64,000 bases of DNA. Source: Flavivirga jejuensis. Lineage in GTDB: Bacteria > Bacteroidota > Bacteroidia > Flavobacteriales > Flavobacteriaceae. This document shows positions 44,663 through 54,267 of this stretch, piece by piece. Location of the stretch: NCBI RefSeq assembly GCF_030540765.1, contig NZ_JAUOEL010000005.1, positions 372,001-436,000 of the forward strand, in the 5' to 3' direction. The notes under the pieces were generated by a model. That model saw only the letters and a list, made by a program, of their open reading frames with translations. It ran no database searches and was not told the DNA's origin. Within the stretch, counting starts at the first letter, position 1; each line of letters starts with the position of its first letter. The translations under genes and the position numbers were made by a program.

Positions 44663-45136
44663 ATGAAAAAAATATTATTAAAAGCAGGACTTGCATTAGC
44701 CTTTTTTACCATATTAACTTGCAACACAGCGTGTTCGAAAGACGATTCGACTACCGATGTCGAAATGGAAATAACAACTAATATACTTCAATTAGTAAAC
44801 GAACATAGATTAAGTATAGGGAAACAAGTTTTAGAGACTAATACTTTGGCGGAAGATTTAGCTGAAGAACACAATATATTCATGATTAGTCAAGGAGAGA
44901 TCAGCCATGAAAATTTTGATGATCGAGCAGATAGGTTGTTTGATGAGGAAAATGCTAAAGGTGTGGGTGAAAATGTAGCAGCTAAACAAAAATCTGCGGA
45001 GGATGTTATGACAGCTTGGTTAGATAGCAAAGGACACAGAGACAATATAGAAGGTGATTTTACACATATAGGTATTAGTGCTATTCAAAACAATGAAGGA
45101 TATTATTATTACACGCAAATTTTTCTAAAAAAATAA
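44663..45136 (+). CDS. CAP (SCP-like) domain lipoprotein
   Basis: A 157-residue exported protein with a hydrophobic leader and candidate lipidated cysteines at residues 20 and 24. The rest is a CAP domain: LQLVNEHRLSIGKQVLETN, AEEHNIFMISQGEISHENF with the conserved His, GVGENVAAKQ, and AWLDSKGHRDNIEGDFTHIG with the second His. Bacterial CAP proteins are secreted and often have unknown targets. It is a single gene, upstream region 44471-44662 showing no strong promoter match. Confidence 0.9.
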   Translation: MKKILLKAGLALAFFTILTCNTACSKDDSTTDVEMEITTNILQLVNEHRLSIGKQVLETNTLAEDLAEEHNIFMISQGEISHENFDDRADRLFDEENAKGVGENVAAKQKSAEDVMTAWLDSKGHRDNIEGDFTHIGISAIQNNEGYYYYTQIFLKK

Positions 45137-45170
45137 TTTTAGCAGATGTCTCAGACTGACTGATATATTA

Positions 45171-46283
45171 TTAATTTTTATAGATACCAATGGATAATTC
45201 CCCTGTATCGTTCATTGTTGCTCGGTACATACCCGCAGTATTAAATTCTGCAACCATATTCCCATTTTTATCGATTGCAACAATGCCTCCAGTACCTCCT
45301 AATGTTGTTAGTTTATTTTGAATAACTTCTTTAGCAGCTTCTTGCAGAGATAGGTTTTTATACTCCATAAGTGCAGAAATATCGTGAGCTACCATAGCAC
45401 GAATAAAATATTCTCCCCATCCTGTACTAGAGACTGCGCAGGTATTGTTATTTGCGTAAGTGCCTGCTCCAATAATAGGAGAGTCTCCAATACGCCCCCA
45501 GCGTTTATTGGTCATGCCTCCTGTTGAGGTTCCAGCAGCTAAATTGCCGTTTTTATCAAGTGCCGCGCAGCCAACGGTACCAAATTTGGAGTTCTTAATA
45601 GTTTCATCATAGAAAGCCATTTTATCACTGTTCTCTAATTCAAGTTTCTCAGCTTCTTTTATTTTTTCAAGTGATTTATAACGTTTTTCAGTATAGAAAT
45701 AATTAGATTCTACAATTTGTAAACCTTGCTCTTTTGCAAAGGTATTAGCGCCTTTTCCTGATAGCATAACGTGAGGTGAATTGCTCATAACTGCTCTGGC
45801 TAAATTTATGGGATTTTTTACAATGGTTGTTCCTGCTGATGCTCCAGCATCTAAGGATTTCCCGTCCATAATAGAAGCGTCATGTTCGTTAGTACCTGTA
45901 TTGGTAAAAACGGCACCTTTACCAGCATTAAATAAAGGGGAATCTTCCATGATATTGATTGTTTTTTGTACTGCATCAAGACTGGACCCACCATTTTTTA
46001 AAATATTATAACCAACTTTAATAGCTTCTTCTAGAGTAGCTTTGTAAGCTGCTTCTTTTTCTGGAGACATGTTTTTTCTTAAAATAGTACCAGCACCTCC
46101 ATGGATTATTATTGAAAACTCATTTGTTTTTTCATTATTTAAAGGGGCTGTTTTATTTGTATTTGACTCTATTTCAGTGTTGTATTGATAATTCTCTTGA
46201 GGATTAGAGTCTATTAATTTACCTTTCTCTTTACAGCTAAAGAACAATAAAGTAATTATTAAAATGTAGATAGATTTTTTCAT
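45171..46283 (-). CDS. Isoaspartyl peptidase / L-asparaginase (Ntn hydrolase) lipoprotein
   Basis: A 370-residue Ntn hydrolase. It is exported and lipidated (LLFFSC, Cys17). The alpha part begins SIIIHGGAGTIL; the maturation site is before Thr236 in SKFGTVGCAALDKNG, with substrate residues in AAGTSTGGMTNKRWGRIGDSP and GAGTYANN. These enzymes remove beta-aspartyl residues from peptides or hydrolyse asparagine. A linker rich in Asn and Thr follows the lipid anchor. It converges on the CAP gene with a 34-base gap. Confidence 0.93.
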   Translation of the reverse strand: MKKSIYILIITLLFFSCKEKGKLIDSNPQENYQYNTEIESNTNKTAPLNNEKTNEFSIIIHGGAGTILRKNMSPEKEAAYKATLEEAIKVGYNILKNGGSSLDAVQKTINIMEDSPLFNAGKGAVFTNTGTNEHDASIMDGKSLDAGASAGTTIVKNPINLARAVMSNSPHVMLSGKGANTFAKEQGLQIVESNYFYTEKRYKSLEKIKEAEKLELENSDKMAFYDETIKNSKFGTVGCAALDKNGNLAAGTSTGGMTNKRWGRIGDSPIIGAGTYANNNTCAVSSTGWGEYFIRAMVAHDISALMEYKNLSLQEAAKEVIQNKLTTLGGTGGIVAIDKNGNMVAEFNTAGMYRATMNDTGELSIGIYKN

Positions 46284-46335
46284 GAAAATTAAAATTGATT
46301 AACGCATTAAAGTTAGCAGTTTTATCATTACCAAA

Positions 46336-46369
46336 TTTGGATAAAAGAGAGTTTTTATTGCTATATTCG
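46336..46369 (+). promoter_or_regulatory. Probable promoter of the aldehyde dehydrogenase gene
   Basis: TTTG (46336-46339) and TATATTCG (46362-46369) with a 22-base spacer, 37 bases before the start. The -7 differs from TAnnTTTG by one base; the same octamer precedes moxR. Confidence 0.4.
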
Positions 46370-46406
46370 CAAGATAATTTTATTATAAATAATAATTCAA
46401 TAATCA

Positions 46407-47960
46407 ATGCAAGCAATAACAACTGATTTTGGAATAGATAAAGCACTTAAAACTTTAGGTGTAGAAGGTGTAAACGAAGGTACTTCAACAGGTTCAAATA
46501 GTTTTTCCAATGGCGATATTATAGAATCTTTTTCTCCTGTAGATGGTCAACTTATTGGTAAGGTAAAAACAACCACTAAGGAAGATTATGAGGTGGTTAT
46601 GGACAGAGCAACAAGTGCTTTTAAAACCTGGAGAACCATGCCTGCACCACAGCGCGGCGAAATTGTACGTCAGTTTGGTGAAAAACTAAGAGAAAAGAAA
46701 GAAGCTTTAGGTAAATTGGTTTCCTATGAAATGGGTAAATCTTACCAAGAGGGGCTGGGTGAAGTTCAAGAAATGATTGATATCTGTGATTTTGCAGTAG
46801 GGCTATCCCGCCAGCTTCATGGTTTAACAATGCATTCGGAACGTCCAGGGCATAGAATGTACGAGCAATATCACCCATTAGGTGTGGTTGGGATTATATC
46901 TGCATTCAATTTTCCAGTGGCTGTTTGGGCATGGAATACTGCTTTGGCTTGGATTTGTGGAGATGTTTGTGTTTGGAAACCTTCTGAAAAAACACCTATG
47001 TGTGGTGTTGCTTGCCAGAATATCGCAGCTGAGGTTTTTAAAGAAAATAACTTGCCAGAAGGTATTTGTAATTTAATTAATGGCAATTATGAAGTGGGTG
47101 AGTTTATGACGAAAGATGCTCGTATACCATTAATTTCTGCTACAGGTTCTACCAGAATGGGTAAAATTGTAGCACAGGAAGTGGCAGCGCGTTTAGGGAA
47201 AAGTTTGTTAGAGTTAGGTGGTAATAATGCCATTATTGTAACTCCAGATGCCGATATTAAAATGACTGTTATTGGAGCTGTTTTTGGAGCTGTGGGTACT
47301 GCGGGGCAGCGTTGTACTTCGACACGACGTTTAATTATCCATGAAAGCATTTACGATCAGGTTAAAAATGCGGTGGTTGATGCGTATAAACAATTACGTA
47401 TTGGGAACCCGTTAGATGAAAATAATCATGTAGGACCGTTAATTGATACGGATGCAGTAACTATGTATAATAATGCACTGACTCAAGTTGTAGAAGAAGG
47501 AGGGAATATTGTTGTTGAAGGGGGTGTGCTCTCTGGTGAAGGTTACGAAAGTGGATGTTATGTAAGACCTGCTATTGCTGAAGCAAAATCTCACTTTAAA
47601 ATTGTTCAGCATGAAACCTTTGCGCCTGTTTTATATTTATTAAAATATTCGGGTGAAGTTGAAAACGCCATTGCTATTCAAAATGAGGTAGCACAAGGGT
47701 TAAGTTCTGCGATTATGACTAATAACTTAAGAGAAGCAGAACGTTTCTTGTCTGTTGCTGGTTCAGATTGTGGTATTGCTAATGTAAATATAGGAACCTC
47801 TGGAGCCGAGATTGGTGGTGCTTTTGGTGGCGAAAAAGAAACAGGAGGTGGTCGTGAATCTGGTTCTGATGCTTGGAAAGTATATATGAGACGTCAAACA
47901 AATACGATTAATTACACAGCTGAATTGCCTTTGGCGCAAGGAATTAAGTTTGATTTGTAA
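46407..47960 (+). CDS. Aldehyde dehydrogenase, ALDH7/antiquitin type (probable alpha-aminoadipate semialdehyde dehydrogenase)
   Basis: A 517-residue NAD-dependent aldehyde dehydrogenase. The N-terminal IESFSPVDGQLIGKV, NFPVAVWAWNTALAW and CGDVCVWKPSEKTPM are typical of the ALDH7 branch. Catalytic residues are Glu269 (LLELGGNNAI) and Cys303 (GTAGQRCTSTRR). Family members oxidise alpha-aminoadipate semialdehyde / piperideine-6-carboxylate in lysine breakdown; that substrate is assumed from family, not from context, as no other lysine genes are near. A terminator follows. Confidence 0.88.
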   Translation: MQAITTDFGIDKALKTLGVEGVNEGTSTGSNSFSNGDIIESFSPVDGQLIGKVKTTTKEDYEVVMDRATSAFKTWRTMPAPQRGEIVRQFGEKLREKKEALGKLVSYEMGKSYQEGLGEVQEMIDICDFAVGLSRQLHGLTMHSERPGHRMYEQYHPLGVVGIISAFNFPVAVWAWNTALAWICGDVCVWKPSEKTPMCGVACQNIAAEVFKENNLPEGICNLINGNYEVGEFMTKDARIPLISATGSTRMGKIVAQEVAARLGKSLLELGGNNAIIVTPDADIKMTVIGAVFGAVGTAGQRCTSTRRLIIHESIYDQVKNAVVDAYKQLRIGNPLDENNHVGPLIDTDAVTMYNNALTQVVEEGGNIVVEGGVLSGEGYESGCYVRPAIAEAKSHFKIVQHETFAPVLYLLKYSGEVENAIAIQNEVAQGLSSAIMTNNLREAERFLSVAGSDCGIANVNIGTSGAEIGGAFGGEKETGGGRESGSDAWKVYMRRQTNTINYTAELPLAQGIKFDL

Positions 47961-48023
47961 TGCGCTCTTACTTTCAGCTTCACTTTAAAGTGAACTATTA
48001 ATAAAAAATAAATATTTTAATTC

Positions 48024-48060
48024 AGCCCAGACAGGTTTTTAAAATCCGTTTGGGCTTTTT
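48024..48060 (+). terminator. Terminator of the aldehyde dehydrogenase gene
   Basis: AGCCCA / TGGGCT with a partly paired 21-base interior (CAGG with CCGT side), followed by five T. It lies 64 bases past the stop. Confidence 0.7.
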
Positions 48061-48315
48061 CGTGTGAAATGTTGTAAACTAAAGTATTATTGGGAAACCC
48101 ATAGATTTACTTTGGCAGATTGAAAGCTTGCTTTGTGAAAATTCATGTCAAAAGTTTTTAGAATCTGAAATCGACATGCACTAAAGTGCCTGGATTTAAC
48201 CGTATTTTGAGCTCAATAAAAATGTTTATGGTGGTTCTAAGTTTCTAATTTTAAACCTTTTTGCTTTTTAAAAGTCTATTTAGTATACTTCAATAGATTA
48301 TTAAAGTTTTCAATT
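48061..48315. other. Non-coding gap before the DUF1800 gene
   Basis: About 255 AT-rich bases. I found no open frame of note, repeat or strong promoter; it probably holds the DUF1800-DUF1501 promoter. Confidence 0.35.
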
Positions 48316-49689
48316 ATGAAACATAAACATATTCAGCATTTATATTGGCGTACAGGTTTTGGTATTTTGCCAGCCCCACTTAATACTTTATCAAAAAATA
48401 GTAAAATAGAAATTGTTGAGCATCTTTTTAAAGCTTCAAAAAGTGTTACACCTCTAAAAGTAGATACTTCCGAAATTAATGCTTTGTTTGCCAGCAGATC
48501 TGATTTTACAAAAGAAAACAGAAAGAAATTTCAAGAAATTAGTCGAAAAAAGAGGATTGAATTAAATGTTGCATGGATAGGCAGATTAGCAAATACAGAC
48601 GAACTGCTACGTGAAAAAATGACCTTATTTTGGGCGAACCATTTTGTATGCGAAGACAATAATATTTTATTTATTCAACAGTTTAATAACACATTACGTA
48701 AGCATGCTTTAGGCAATTTTAGAGATTTTGTAAAGGCTATTTCAAAAGAAGCAGCCATGACAAAGTATTTAAATACGAAACAAAACAGAAAGCAAAAGCC
48801 TAATGAAAATTTTGCCAGAGAACTTATGGAATTATTCACTTTAGGCGTTGGCAATTATACAGAACAGGATATTAAAGAAAGTGCCCGTGCTTTTACAGGG
48901 TATAATCATAATTTTAAAGGAGAATTTGTTTTAAGAAAAGCTCTGCATGACACTGGTAATAAAACATTTTTTGGTAAAACAGGGAATTTTGATGGCGAAG
49001 CTATTATCGATATCATTTTAGAAAAAGAACAATGTGCCAGATATATTTGTGAAAAAATATACAAATATTTTGTGAGTGATGTTGTTCGTAAAGAGCATAT
49101 AGATGAAATGGTAGGTGTTTTTTACCCTAATTATAATATTGAAAAACTGATGCGGCATTTATTTCTTTCCGATTGGTTTTATGATGATGAAAATATAGGA
49201 ACAAAAATTAAATCTCCTATTGAGTTTTTAGTTGGTATAAATGGTATTGTCCCCGTTCAATTTAAAAACTCAAGACAATTGCTATATATTCAAAAAGTAT
49301 TAGGGCAAACATTGTTAAACCCACCCAATGTAGCGGGCTGGAAAGGCGGAAGAAGTTGGATAGACAGTAATACGATTATGTTTCGGCTAAAATTGCCTTC
49401 CGTACTATTGAACAATGCTTATATTTCTAAAATTGAAGCGGATGACTCTGATAGTATGATGGCTATGTCCTCTAAAAATAGAAATAAAAATAACCGATTT
49501 AAAGTGGAGGCTAATTGGAATGTTTTTAATACGAATTTTAAAGAAGTGTCTTTAGAAGCATTGGAAAACCATTTACTACAATGTCATATTAATTCTAAAA
49601 CGGAAGATTATTTACAGTCATTGAAAAAAGGGGCTAAACGAGATTATTGTATTCAGTTAATGTCGTTGCCAGAATATCAAATGTGTTAG
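48316..49689 (+). CDS. DUF1800 family protein
   Basis: A 457-residue DUF1800 protein. Conserved features include HLYWRTGFGILPAP at the start, LREKMTLFWANHFV, NENFARELMELFTLGVG, YTEQDIKESARAFTGY and PPNVAGWKGGRSWI near the C-terminus. Function is not established. DUF1800 proteins almost always pair with a DUF1501 gene, here starting 2 bases downstream. No clear signal peptide is visible at the N-terminus. Confidence 0.92.
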   Translation: MKHKHIQHLYWRTGFGILPAPLNTLSKNSKIEIVEHLFKASKSVTPLKVDTSEINALFASRSDFTKENRKKFQEISRKKRIELNVAWIGRLANTDELLREKMTLFWANHFVCEDNNILFIQQFNNTLRKHALGNFRDFVKAISKEAAMTKYLNTKQNRKQKPNENFARELMELFTLGVGNYTEQDIKESARAFTGYNHNFKGEFVLRKALHDTGNKTFFGKTGNFDGEAIIDIILEKEQCARYICEKIYKYFVSDVVRKEHIDEMVGVFYPNYNIEKLMRHLFLSDWFYDDENIGTKIKSPIEFLVGINGIVPVQFKNSRQLLYIQKVLGQTLLNPPNVAGWKGGRSWIDSNTIMFRLKLPSVLLNNAYISKIEADDSDSMMAMSSKNRNKNNRFKVEANWNVFNTNFKEVSLEALENHLLQCHINSKTEDYLQSLKKGAKRDYCIQLMSLPEYQMC

Positions 49690-49691
49690 TT

Positions 49692-50882
49692 ATGGACAGA
49701 AGAAAATTTTTAAAGAATTCAACATTGGCAAGTAGTTTGTTCTTTGTGCCAAGTTTTGTAAAAGCTTTTGAAGAAGTTGCCAGTAGTAGCTTAGGTTATA
49801 AACGTTTAGTTATTATTCAATTGTCTGGAGGGAATGATGGTTTAAATACGGTTATACCTTATAGAAACGATATCTATTATAAAGAACGTCCAACCATAGC
49901 GTTATCAAAAACCGATGTTATAAAACTTAATGACGACATAGGGTTGCACCCGAGTTTATTGCCTCTAAAACGTTTATACGATAATGGAAATCTTTCTATT
50001 ATTAATGGTGTAGGGTATCCTAACCCTGTTAGGTCTCATTTTAGATCGATGGACATTTGGCATACAGCAAGTGGCTCTAATGAGTATTTACAAGAGGGTT
50101 GGATTGGTCGTTATTTAGACCATTCTGCTAAACATCCGTATCATGCTATTGAATTAAACGAAAGTTTATCTATTGCCTTAAAAGGAAATAAATTTAATGG
50201 AATCGCTACACAAAATCCAAAAGTTTTGTATAACATGTCCAGAGACCCTTATTTTAAAAACGTATTGAAACATCAAAACGACGTCCACCTTAGTGAACAC
50301 AATTTAGGATACTTATATAAATCTATGATATCGGCAGAGTCTTCAGCCAAATATATTTATGAAACAAGTAAAACCGTTTCGGCTAAGGACGGTTACCCGA
50401 AAAATCAATTTGGAAATCAGTTAAAAACAACCGCGCAGTTTATTAATTCGGGCTTGCAAACAAAAGTGTTTTATGCCTCTTTAGGCGGATTTGATACACA
50501 TGCAAACCAAAAAAACACACAAAACAGACTATTAGGTGTTTATGCTAATAGTATAGAAGCGTTTGTTAGTGATTTAAAAGAAAATAATACTTTTAAAGAC
50601 ACTCTAATTTTAACCTTTTCTGAATTTGGCAGACGGGTAAAACAAAATGCAGGTATGGGAACCGATCATGGTGCAGCTAATAATGTTTTTATTATAGGAG
50701 ACCAGCTAAAAAAACAAGGATTTTATAATGATGTATCTAGTTTAAGCAATTTAGATGATAATGGCGATTTAAAATTCGAAATAGATTTTAGAACCATTTA
50801 TGCCACCGTTTTAAATAAATGGCTGGAAGTAAATGATAAGGTTGTTTTGAATAAATCGTTTAATCAACTAGATTTTATTTAA
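49692..50882 (+). CDS. DUF1501 family exported protein
   Basis: A 396-residue protein. I start at 49692 (MDRRKFLKNSTLASSLFFVP), since this gives a twin-arginine-type leader (Arg3-Arg4) and follows the DUF1800 stop. The core shows RLVIIQLSGGNDGLNTVIPY, HPSLLPLKRLYDNGNLSII, VRSHFRSMDIWHTASGS and GMGTDHGAANNVFIIG, motifs shared with the alkaline-phosphatase/sulfatase superfamily. Paired with DUF1800, it is probably secreted by the Tat route and acts on an extracellular or envelope substrate not yet known. Confidence 0.92.
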   Translation: MDRRKFLKNSTLASSLFFVPSFVKAFEEVASSSLGYKRLVIIQLSGGNDGLNTVIPYRNDIYYKERPTIALSKTDVIKLNDDIGLHPSLLPLKRLYDNGNLSIINGVGYPNPVRSHFRSMDIWHTASGSNEYLQEGWIGRYLDHSAKHPYHAIELNESLSIALKGNKFNGIATQNPKVLYNMSRDPYFKNVLKHQNDVHLSEHNLGYLYKSMISAESSAKYIYETSKTVSAKDGYPKNQFGNQLKTTAQFINSGLQTKVFYASLGGFDTHANQKNTQNRLLGVYANSIEAFVSDLKENNTFKDTLILTFSEFGRRVKQNAGMGTDHGAANNVFIIGDQLKKQGFYNDVSSLSNLDDNGDLKFEIDFRTIYATVLNKWLEVNDKVVLNKSFNQLDFI

Positions 50883-50890
50883 GCATAAAA

Positions 50891-50937
50891 AAAAACCTTG
50901 CTTCAATGCCGAATTTTTTCGGGAGAAACAAGGTTTT
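50891..50937 (+). terminator. Terminator of the DUF1800-DUF1501 operon
   Basis: AAAACCTTG / CAAGGTTTT with an inner CCGAA / TTCGG stem, 9 bases after the stop, T/A-rich on both sides. It may also serve the minus-strand gene ending at 51021. Confidence 0.75.
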
Positions 50938-51020
50938 ATTCAAAAGTGATTAATAGCACTGCAAAGCTAACCATTTTTCATGCGTATAAAAAATTTGTAG
51001 GTCAAATTTATTAACAAATG

Positions 51021-52163
51021 TTAACTGTATTTGACTTTTCTTAAAATACGAAGGGATTCTTTGTAAAGATTATATAGCTCATTACTATGGGTTTTTAAAT
51101 AAGGTTTTGCCTCATTAAGCTTATTAATGGCGTCCTGAAATGAATTAAGGAAACATATAAGGTAAGTTCCAGGTAAATTTTTTAAATCTATTTCTTCTCT
51201 TTTTGTGAGCGTAAGTTTCTTTTTAAGTTTTTCTAAAATAGCATTATTGGTGTTATAAATGTGGTGTAGTGCTTTTTTATCAAATTGAGGAGGCTCAAAT
51301 AATAGCTTTGTATCAATCGTGTAGCTTGCATTGTTTTCGAAACGAATGGTTGTTTCTTCCAATTGATAATATTTATTAGAATTTTGAAGACCAAGATCTA
51401 CGTATTCAATGATCTTAAAACTATCATCATCAAATGAAATAGAAACTTCATCTAAGGCAGAAAAGAATAAACGCACCTGTTCGTTTATCAACTCGATATC
51501 CACTCTGGAAAAGAAAACTTTGTTCTTTACAACCTTTTTTTGTCCTGCCCAACATACTACAAAGTACTCTTTAAAAACTTTATATTGCGCATTGTAGTCT
51601 TTACGTGTATTCATAAAATCGAAAACACCATTTAATGTATGTTCTATATTGTTTTGTGCATTATTCTCAATGGCCTCAACAATTTTAGAATTAACATCTT
51701 TTATTTCGATATCAAATACCTTGGGCATACTCATACTGCCATCTCTAAAAAACACAGAGCCACCGTAGTATTTCCAAATGTTTTTTCTAAGAGATGTAAT
51801 TTTACCAGTAGGTCTAATAGTTACTAAGCCGATAACTTTGTTATCAGGAAGGTGTGGAAATGGAATGTTTTCATATTGTACTATTGGAGGGTGACTTAAA
51901 TAGGCGTTAATAAGGTTTTGTATTTTACTGTCATCAAAAAAATCGACACCAATAATATCATTATCTTCATCTTCAACACCAATAACGATATAAGAGTTGT
52001 TTTTTGGATTGCTGTTAGAGAGTGCACAGATATGTTTTAAGAATTTAGCTTTTCCTTCCTTATGACTAATATTTACTTTTCGCTTTTTATCATAAAAACT
52101 GTTCTCGTCATTATGAGCTAAGAGATGTTTTATGAGAAGGCGTTTATTAATCATATCTGTCAT
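51021..52163 (-). CDS. AlbA_2 (Schlafen-type) domain ATP/nucleic-acid-binding protein
   Basis: A 380-residue protein. The N-terminal ~140 residues match the AlbA_2 fold: KFLKHICALSNSNPKNNSYIVIGVEDEDNDIIGVDFF, with the pattern hxGVxDxxxxIxGhD, and VIGLVTIRPTGK then SVFFRDGSMSM. AlbA_2 domains occur in transcriptional regulators and some nucleases. The C-terminal ~200 residues are mixed and without a recognised domain. No signal peptide. Two starts are near each other (52163 and 52154); I use the first. It is separated from the SDR gene by 33 bases. Confidence 0.8.
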   Translation of the reverse strand: MTDMINKRLLIKHLLAHNDENSFYDKKRKVNISHKEGKAKFLKHICALSNSNPKNNSYIVIGVEDEDNDIIGVDFFDDSKIQNLINAYLSHPPIVQYENIPFPHLPDNKVIGLVTIRPTGKITSLRKNIWKYYGGSVFFRDGSMSMPKVFDIEIKDVNSKIVEAIENNAQNNIEHTLNGVFDFMNTRKDYNAQYKVFKEYFVVCWAGQKKVVKNKVFFSRVDIELINEQVRLFFSALDEVSISFDDDSFKIIEYVDLGLQNSNKYYQLEETTIRFENNASYTIDTKLLFEPPQFDKKALHHIYNTNNAILEKLKKKLTLTKREEIDLKNLPGTYLICFLNSFQDAINKLNEAKPYLKTHSNELYNLYKESLRILRKVKYS

Positions 52164-52196
52164 TCATGCGAAGGCAGGAATCTCATGAATTTTAGT

Positions 52197-52949
52197 TTAT
52201 AAATCCTTTTTAACAACCGTACTGCTAGCTTGAGCAGTAGGAAATACCAATAGGTCTGCAATATTTACATGTGCAGGACGTGAAATAACAAAATAAATAA
52301 TCTCTGCAATATCTTTAGCCTGTAAAGCTTTAAACCCTTTGTAAACGGAGTCGGCAACTTTATCACCTTTAAAACGAACCTGTGAGAATTCGGTTTCTAC
52401 CAATCCAGGGTTTACAGCTCCTACTTTGATTCCAAATGGATTTAAATCTATACGCATACCTTCTGTAATGGCTAAAACGGCATGCTTACTAGCGCAGTAC
52501 ACATTTCCTTTTGGGTAAACCTCCTTGCCTGCCGAAGAACCAATATTAATAATGTGTCCCGATTGACGAACAGTCATTTGTGGAATAACAGCTTTACTTA
52601 CATATAGCAATCCTTTCACATTAATATCCATCATAGCATCCCAGTCATCAATATTTCCTTCATTTATAGTGTCTAAACCATGTGCATTACCAGCATTATT
52701 TATTAAAATATCAATATTATTAAAAGCGTTAGGGAGTGATTCAATGGCTTGAAGTGCTTTTTCTTTATCGCGCACATCAAAGTTTAAAATATGAACATCA
52801 GTTAATCGTTCTAGGGCTTTTTTTATTGTGTTCAGGCGTCCTAAGCGCCTTCCGCATAATACTAAATTAATACCATGTTTTGCAAATTCATAAGCAGTTG
52901 CTTCACCAATACCACTTGTTGCTCCTGTAATTAGGGCTGTTTTTTTCAT
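52197..52949 (-). CDS. Short-chain dehydrogenase/reductase (YdfG-like)
   Basis: A 250-residue NAD(P)-dependent oxidoreductase, started at 52949 (MKKTALITGATSGIGE) because the eight residues upstream are not conserved-looking. The cofactor loop TGATSGIG is at 8-15; basic CGRRLGRL suggests NADP. NNAGNAHG and the catalytic Ser138, Tyr151 and Lys155 (YCASK) are present. The sequence is close to 3-hydroxy acid/serine dehydrogenases of the YdfG group. The substrate is not certain. Confidence 0.9.
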   Translation of the reverse strand: MKKTALITGATSGIGEATAYEFAKHGINLVLCGRRLGRLNTIKKALERLTDVHILNFDVRDKEKALQAIESLPNAFNNIDILINNAGNAHGLDTINEGNIDDWDAMMDINVKGLLYVSKAVIPQMTVRQSGHIINIGSSAGKEVYPKGNVYCASKHAVLAITEGMRIDLNPFGIKVGAVNPGLVETEFSQVRFKGDKVADSVYKGFKALQAKDIAEIIYFVISRPAHVNIADLLVFPTAQASSTVVKKDL

Positions 52950-53202
52950 TTTATCAATATAATTAAAAGACATTTTTTCGTGTTTTTTACAGTTTATATG
53001 TCTTTTTTAGCAATTCACGTATAAAAATACTTAAAACTGGTTTAAAATTGTATAATTGTTTTGAAATTATAATTAATCCTTGGCTGTTAGTTTGTTACAG
53101 GTGATAGGAATGGTAGTTTTTAACTTGCATTTCTAAAATGTAAACTATTTAAGTATAGTTTTAGTTCATAGAGACAAACTTTAGCTTCAAAACCAGATAT
53201 TT

Positions 53203-54036
53203 ATGAGAATTATAAATAAGTTAAAATTACCCCTGCTTTCTATAGTGTTTATTTCTCTTTTTGGATGTAATAATTCGGAATCGAATAAAGAAAATTTACC
53301 AGCACCAACCATTACTATTAAATTAGTAGATGAATCTGGAAATTTTGAAGCAGTAAATGTTGATGTGGTTGATGTTATGGTTAAAATGAATGACGATAAA
53401 AGTGAATGGATACCACTTGATTTAAATGCAAAGACCTTAAACTCGCTTAATCTTACTAAAGGGACTAATAAAGTTTTAGTAAATAAATCTGCTATTCCTG
53501 CTGGAAACCTAAAACAAATTAAACTGGTGTTAGGAGATAATAATACCATTGTTTTTAAGAATGGTTTTGATATAGATGAGACACTTGATTTAAAAACAAC
53601 AATGGCGCAACGGTCTGGTTTAAAATTAAAGTTAGATGCATTAATAGAAGCAGGTTTTACTTATGATTTTGTTTTAGATCTCAATGTTGATAAATCGGTT
53701 GTGTTTTCAGGAAAACCAGGAAATATTAGTTTAAGTCCGATAATGAGATCCATGACAGAGGTAAGTTCTGGAATTATAGAAGGCGCTGTGTCTCCTGCAG
53801 ACGAACCAACCATAGTTTCTGTAAAAGATACTAAGGGAACACCAGAAACAGATGATGACGAAATTATATCTGCATATACTAATTTTGTAGGCTATTTTGC
53901 GCTTTGGGGAGTTCCAACAGGAACGTACGAGGTTGTACTAACACCAGTAGATTCAAATTCTAAATATAAAGTAACAACGATCTCTAATATAGAAGTGGTT
54001 AATGGACAGGTTACAGTGCTTCAACCTGTTCTATAG
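53203..54036 (+). CDS. DUF4382 lipoprotein with C-terminal carboxypeptidase-regulatory-like domain
   Basis: A 277-residue lipoprotein (FISLFGC, Cys22). Residues ~35-175 match DUF4382: TITIKLVDESGNFEAVNVDVVDVMV, IPAGNLKQIKLVLGDNN and LDALIEAGFTYDFVLDLNVDKSV. The last ~85 residues look like a CarboxypepD_reg beta-sandwich (SSGIIEGAVSPADEPTIVSV, YFALWGVPTGTYEVVLTP). The role is unknown, probably surface or periplasmic binding. It ends at a strong terminator and is not linked to the bat operon. Confidence 0.87.
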   Translation: MRIINKLKLPLLSIVFISLFGCNNSESNKENLPAPTITIKLVDESGNFEAVNVDVVDVMVKMNDDKSEWIPLDLNAKTLNSLNLTKGTNKVLVNKSAIPAGNLKQIKLVLGDNNTIVFKNGFDIDETLDLKTTMAQRSGLKLKLDALIEAGFTYDFVLDLNVDKSVVFSGKPGNISLSPIMRSMTEVSSGIIEGAVSPADEPTIVSVKDTKGTPETDDDEIISAYTNFVGYFALWGVPTGTYEVVLTPVDSNSKYKVTTISNIEVVNGQVTVLQPVL

Positions 54037-54097
54037 ATTTAGTATTAAAACCTGTTGAAACATATAGGTTTACTGTAACAGATTAATAAAAAAAAGT

Positions 54098-54146
54098 AAA
54101 AACAAAAAGAGTAGTTTCGAAAGAAACTACTCTTTTTGTTTTTAAG
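54098..54146 (+). terminator. Strong terminator after the DUF4382 gene
   Basis: A perfect 21-bp hairpin with GAAA loop (AGAGTAGTTTC / GAAACTACTCT core), A- and T-rich flanks, 62 bases past the stop. Confidence 0.92.
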
Positions 54147-54215
54147 CAATTATTAACGAAGTTTCTTAAATATTTTAACCAATTATTAACAGGATAAAAA
54201 GAAAAATTTTAACAA

Positions 54216-54247
54216 TTTGCATGGCTCAAATAAGCTTATTATATTCG
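54216..54247 (+). promoter_or_regulatory. Probable promoter of the bat operon
   Basis: TTTG (54216-54219), 20-base spacer, TATATTCG (54240-54247), 21 bases before moxR. One base differs from TAnnTTTG. Confidence 0.5.
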
Positions 54248-54267
54248 AGCTTTAAAAAATAAAGAAG

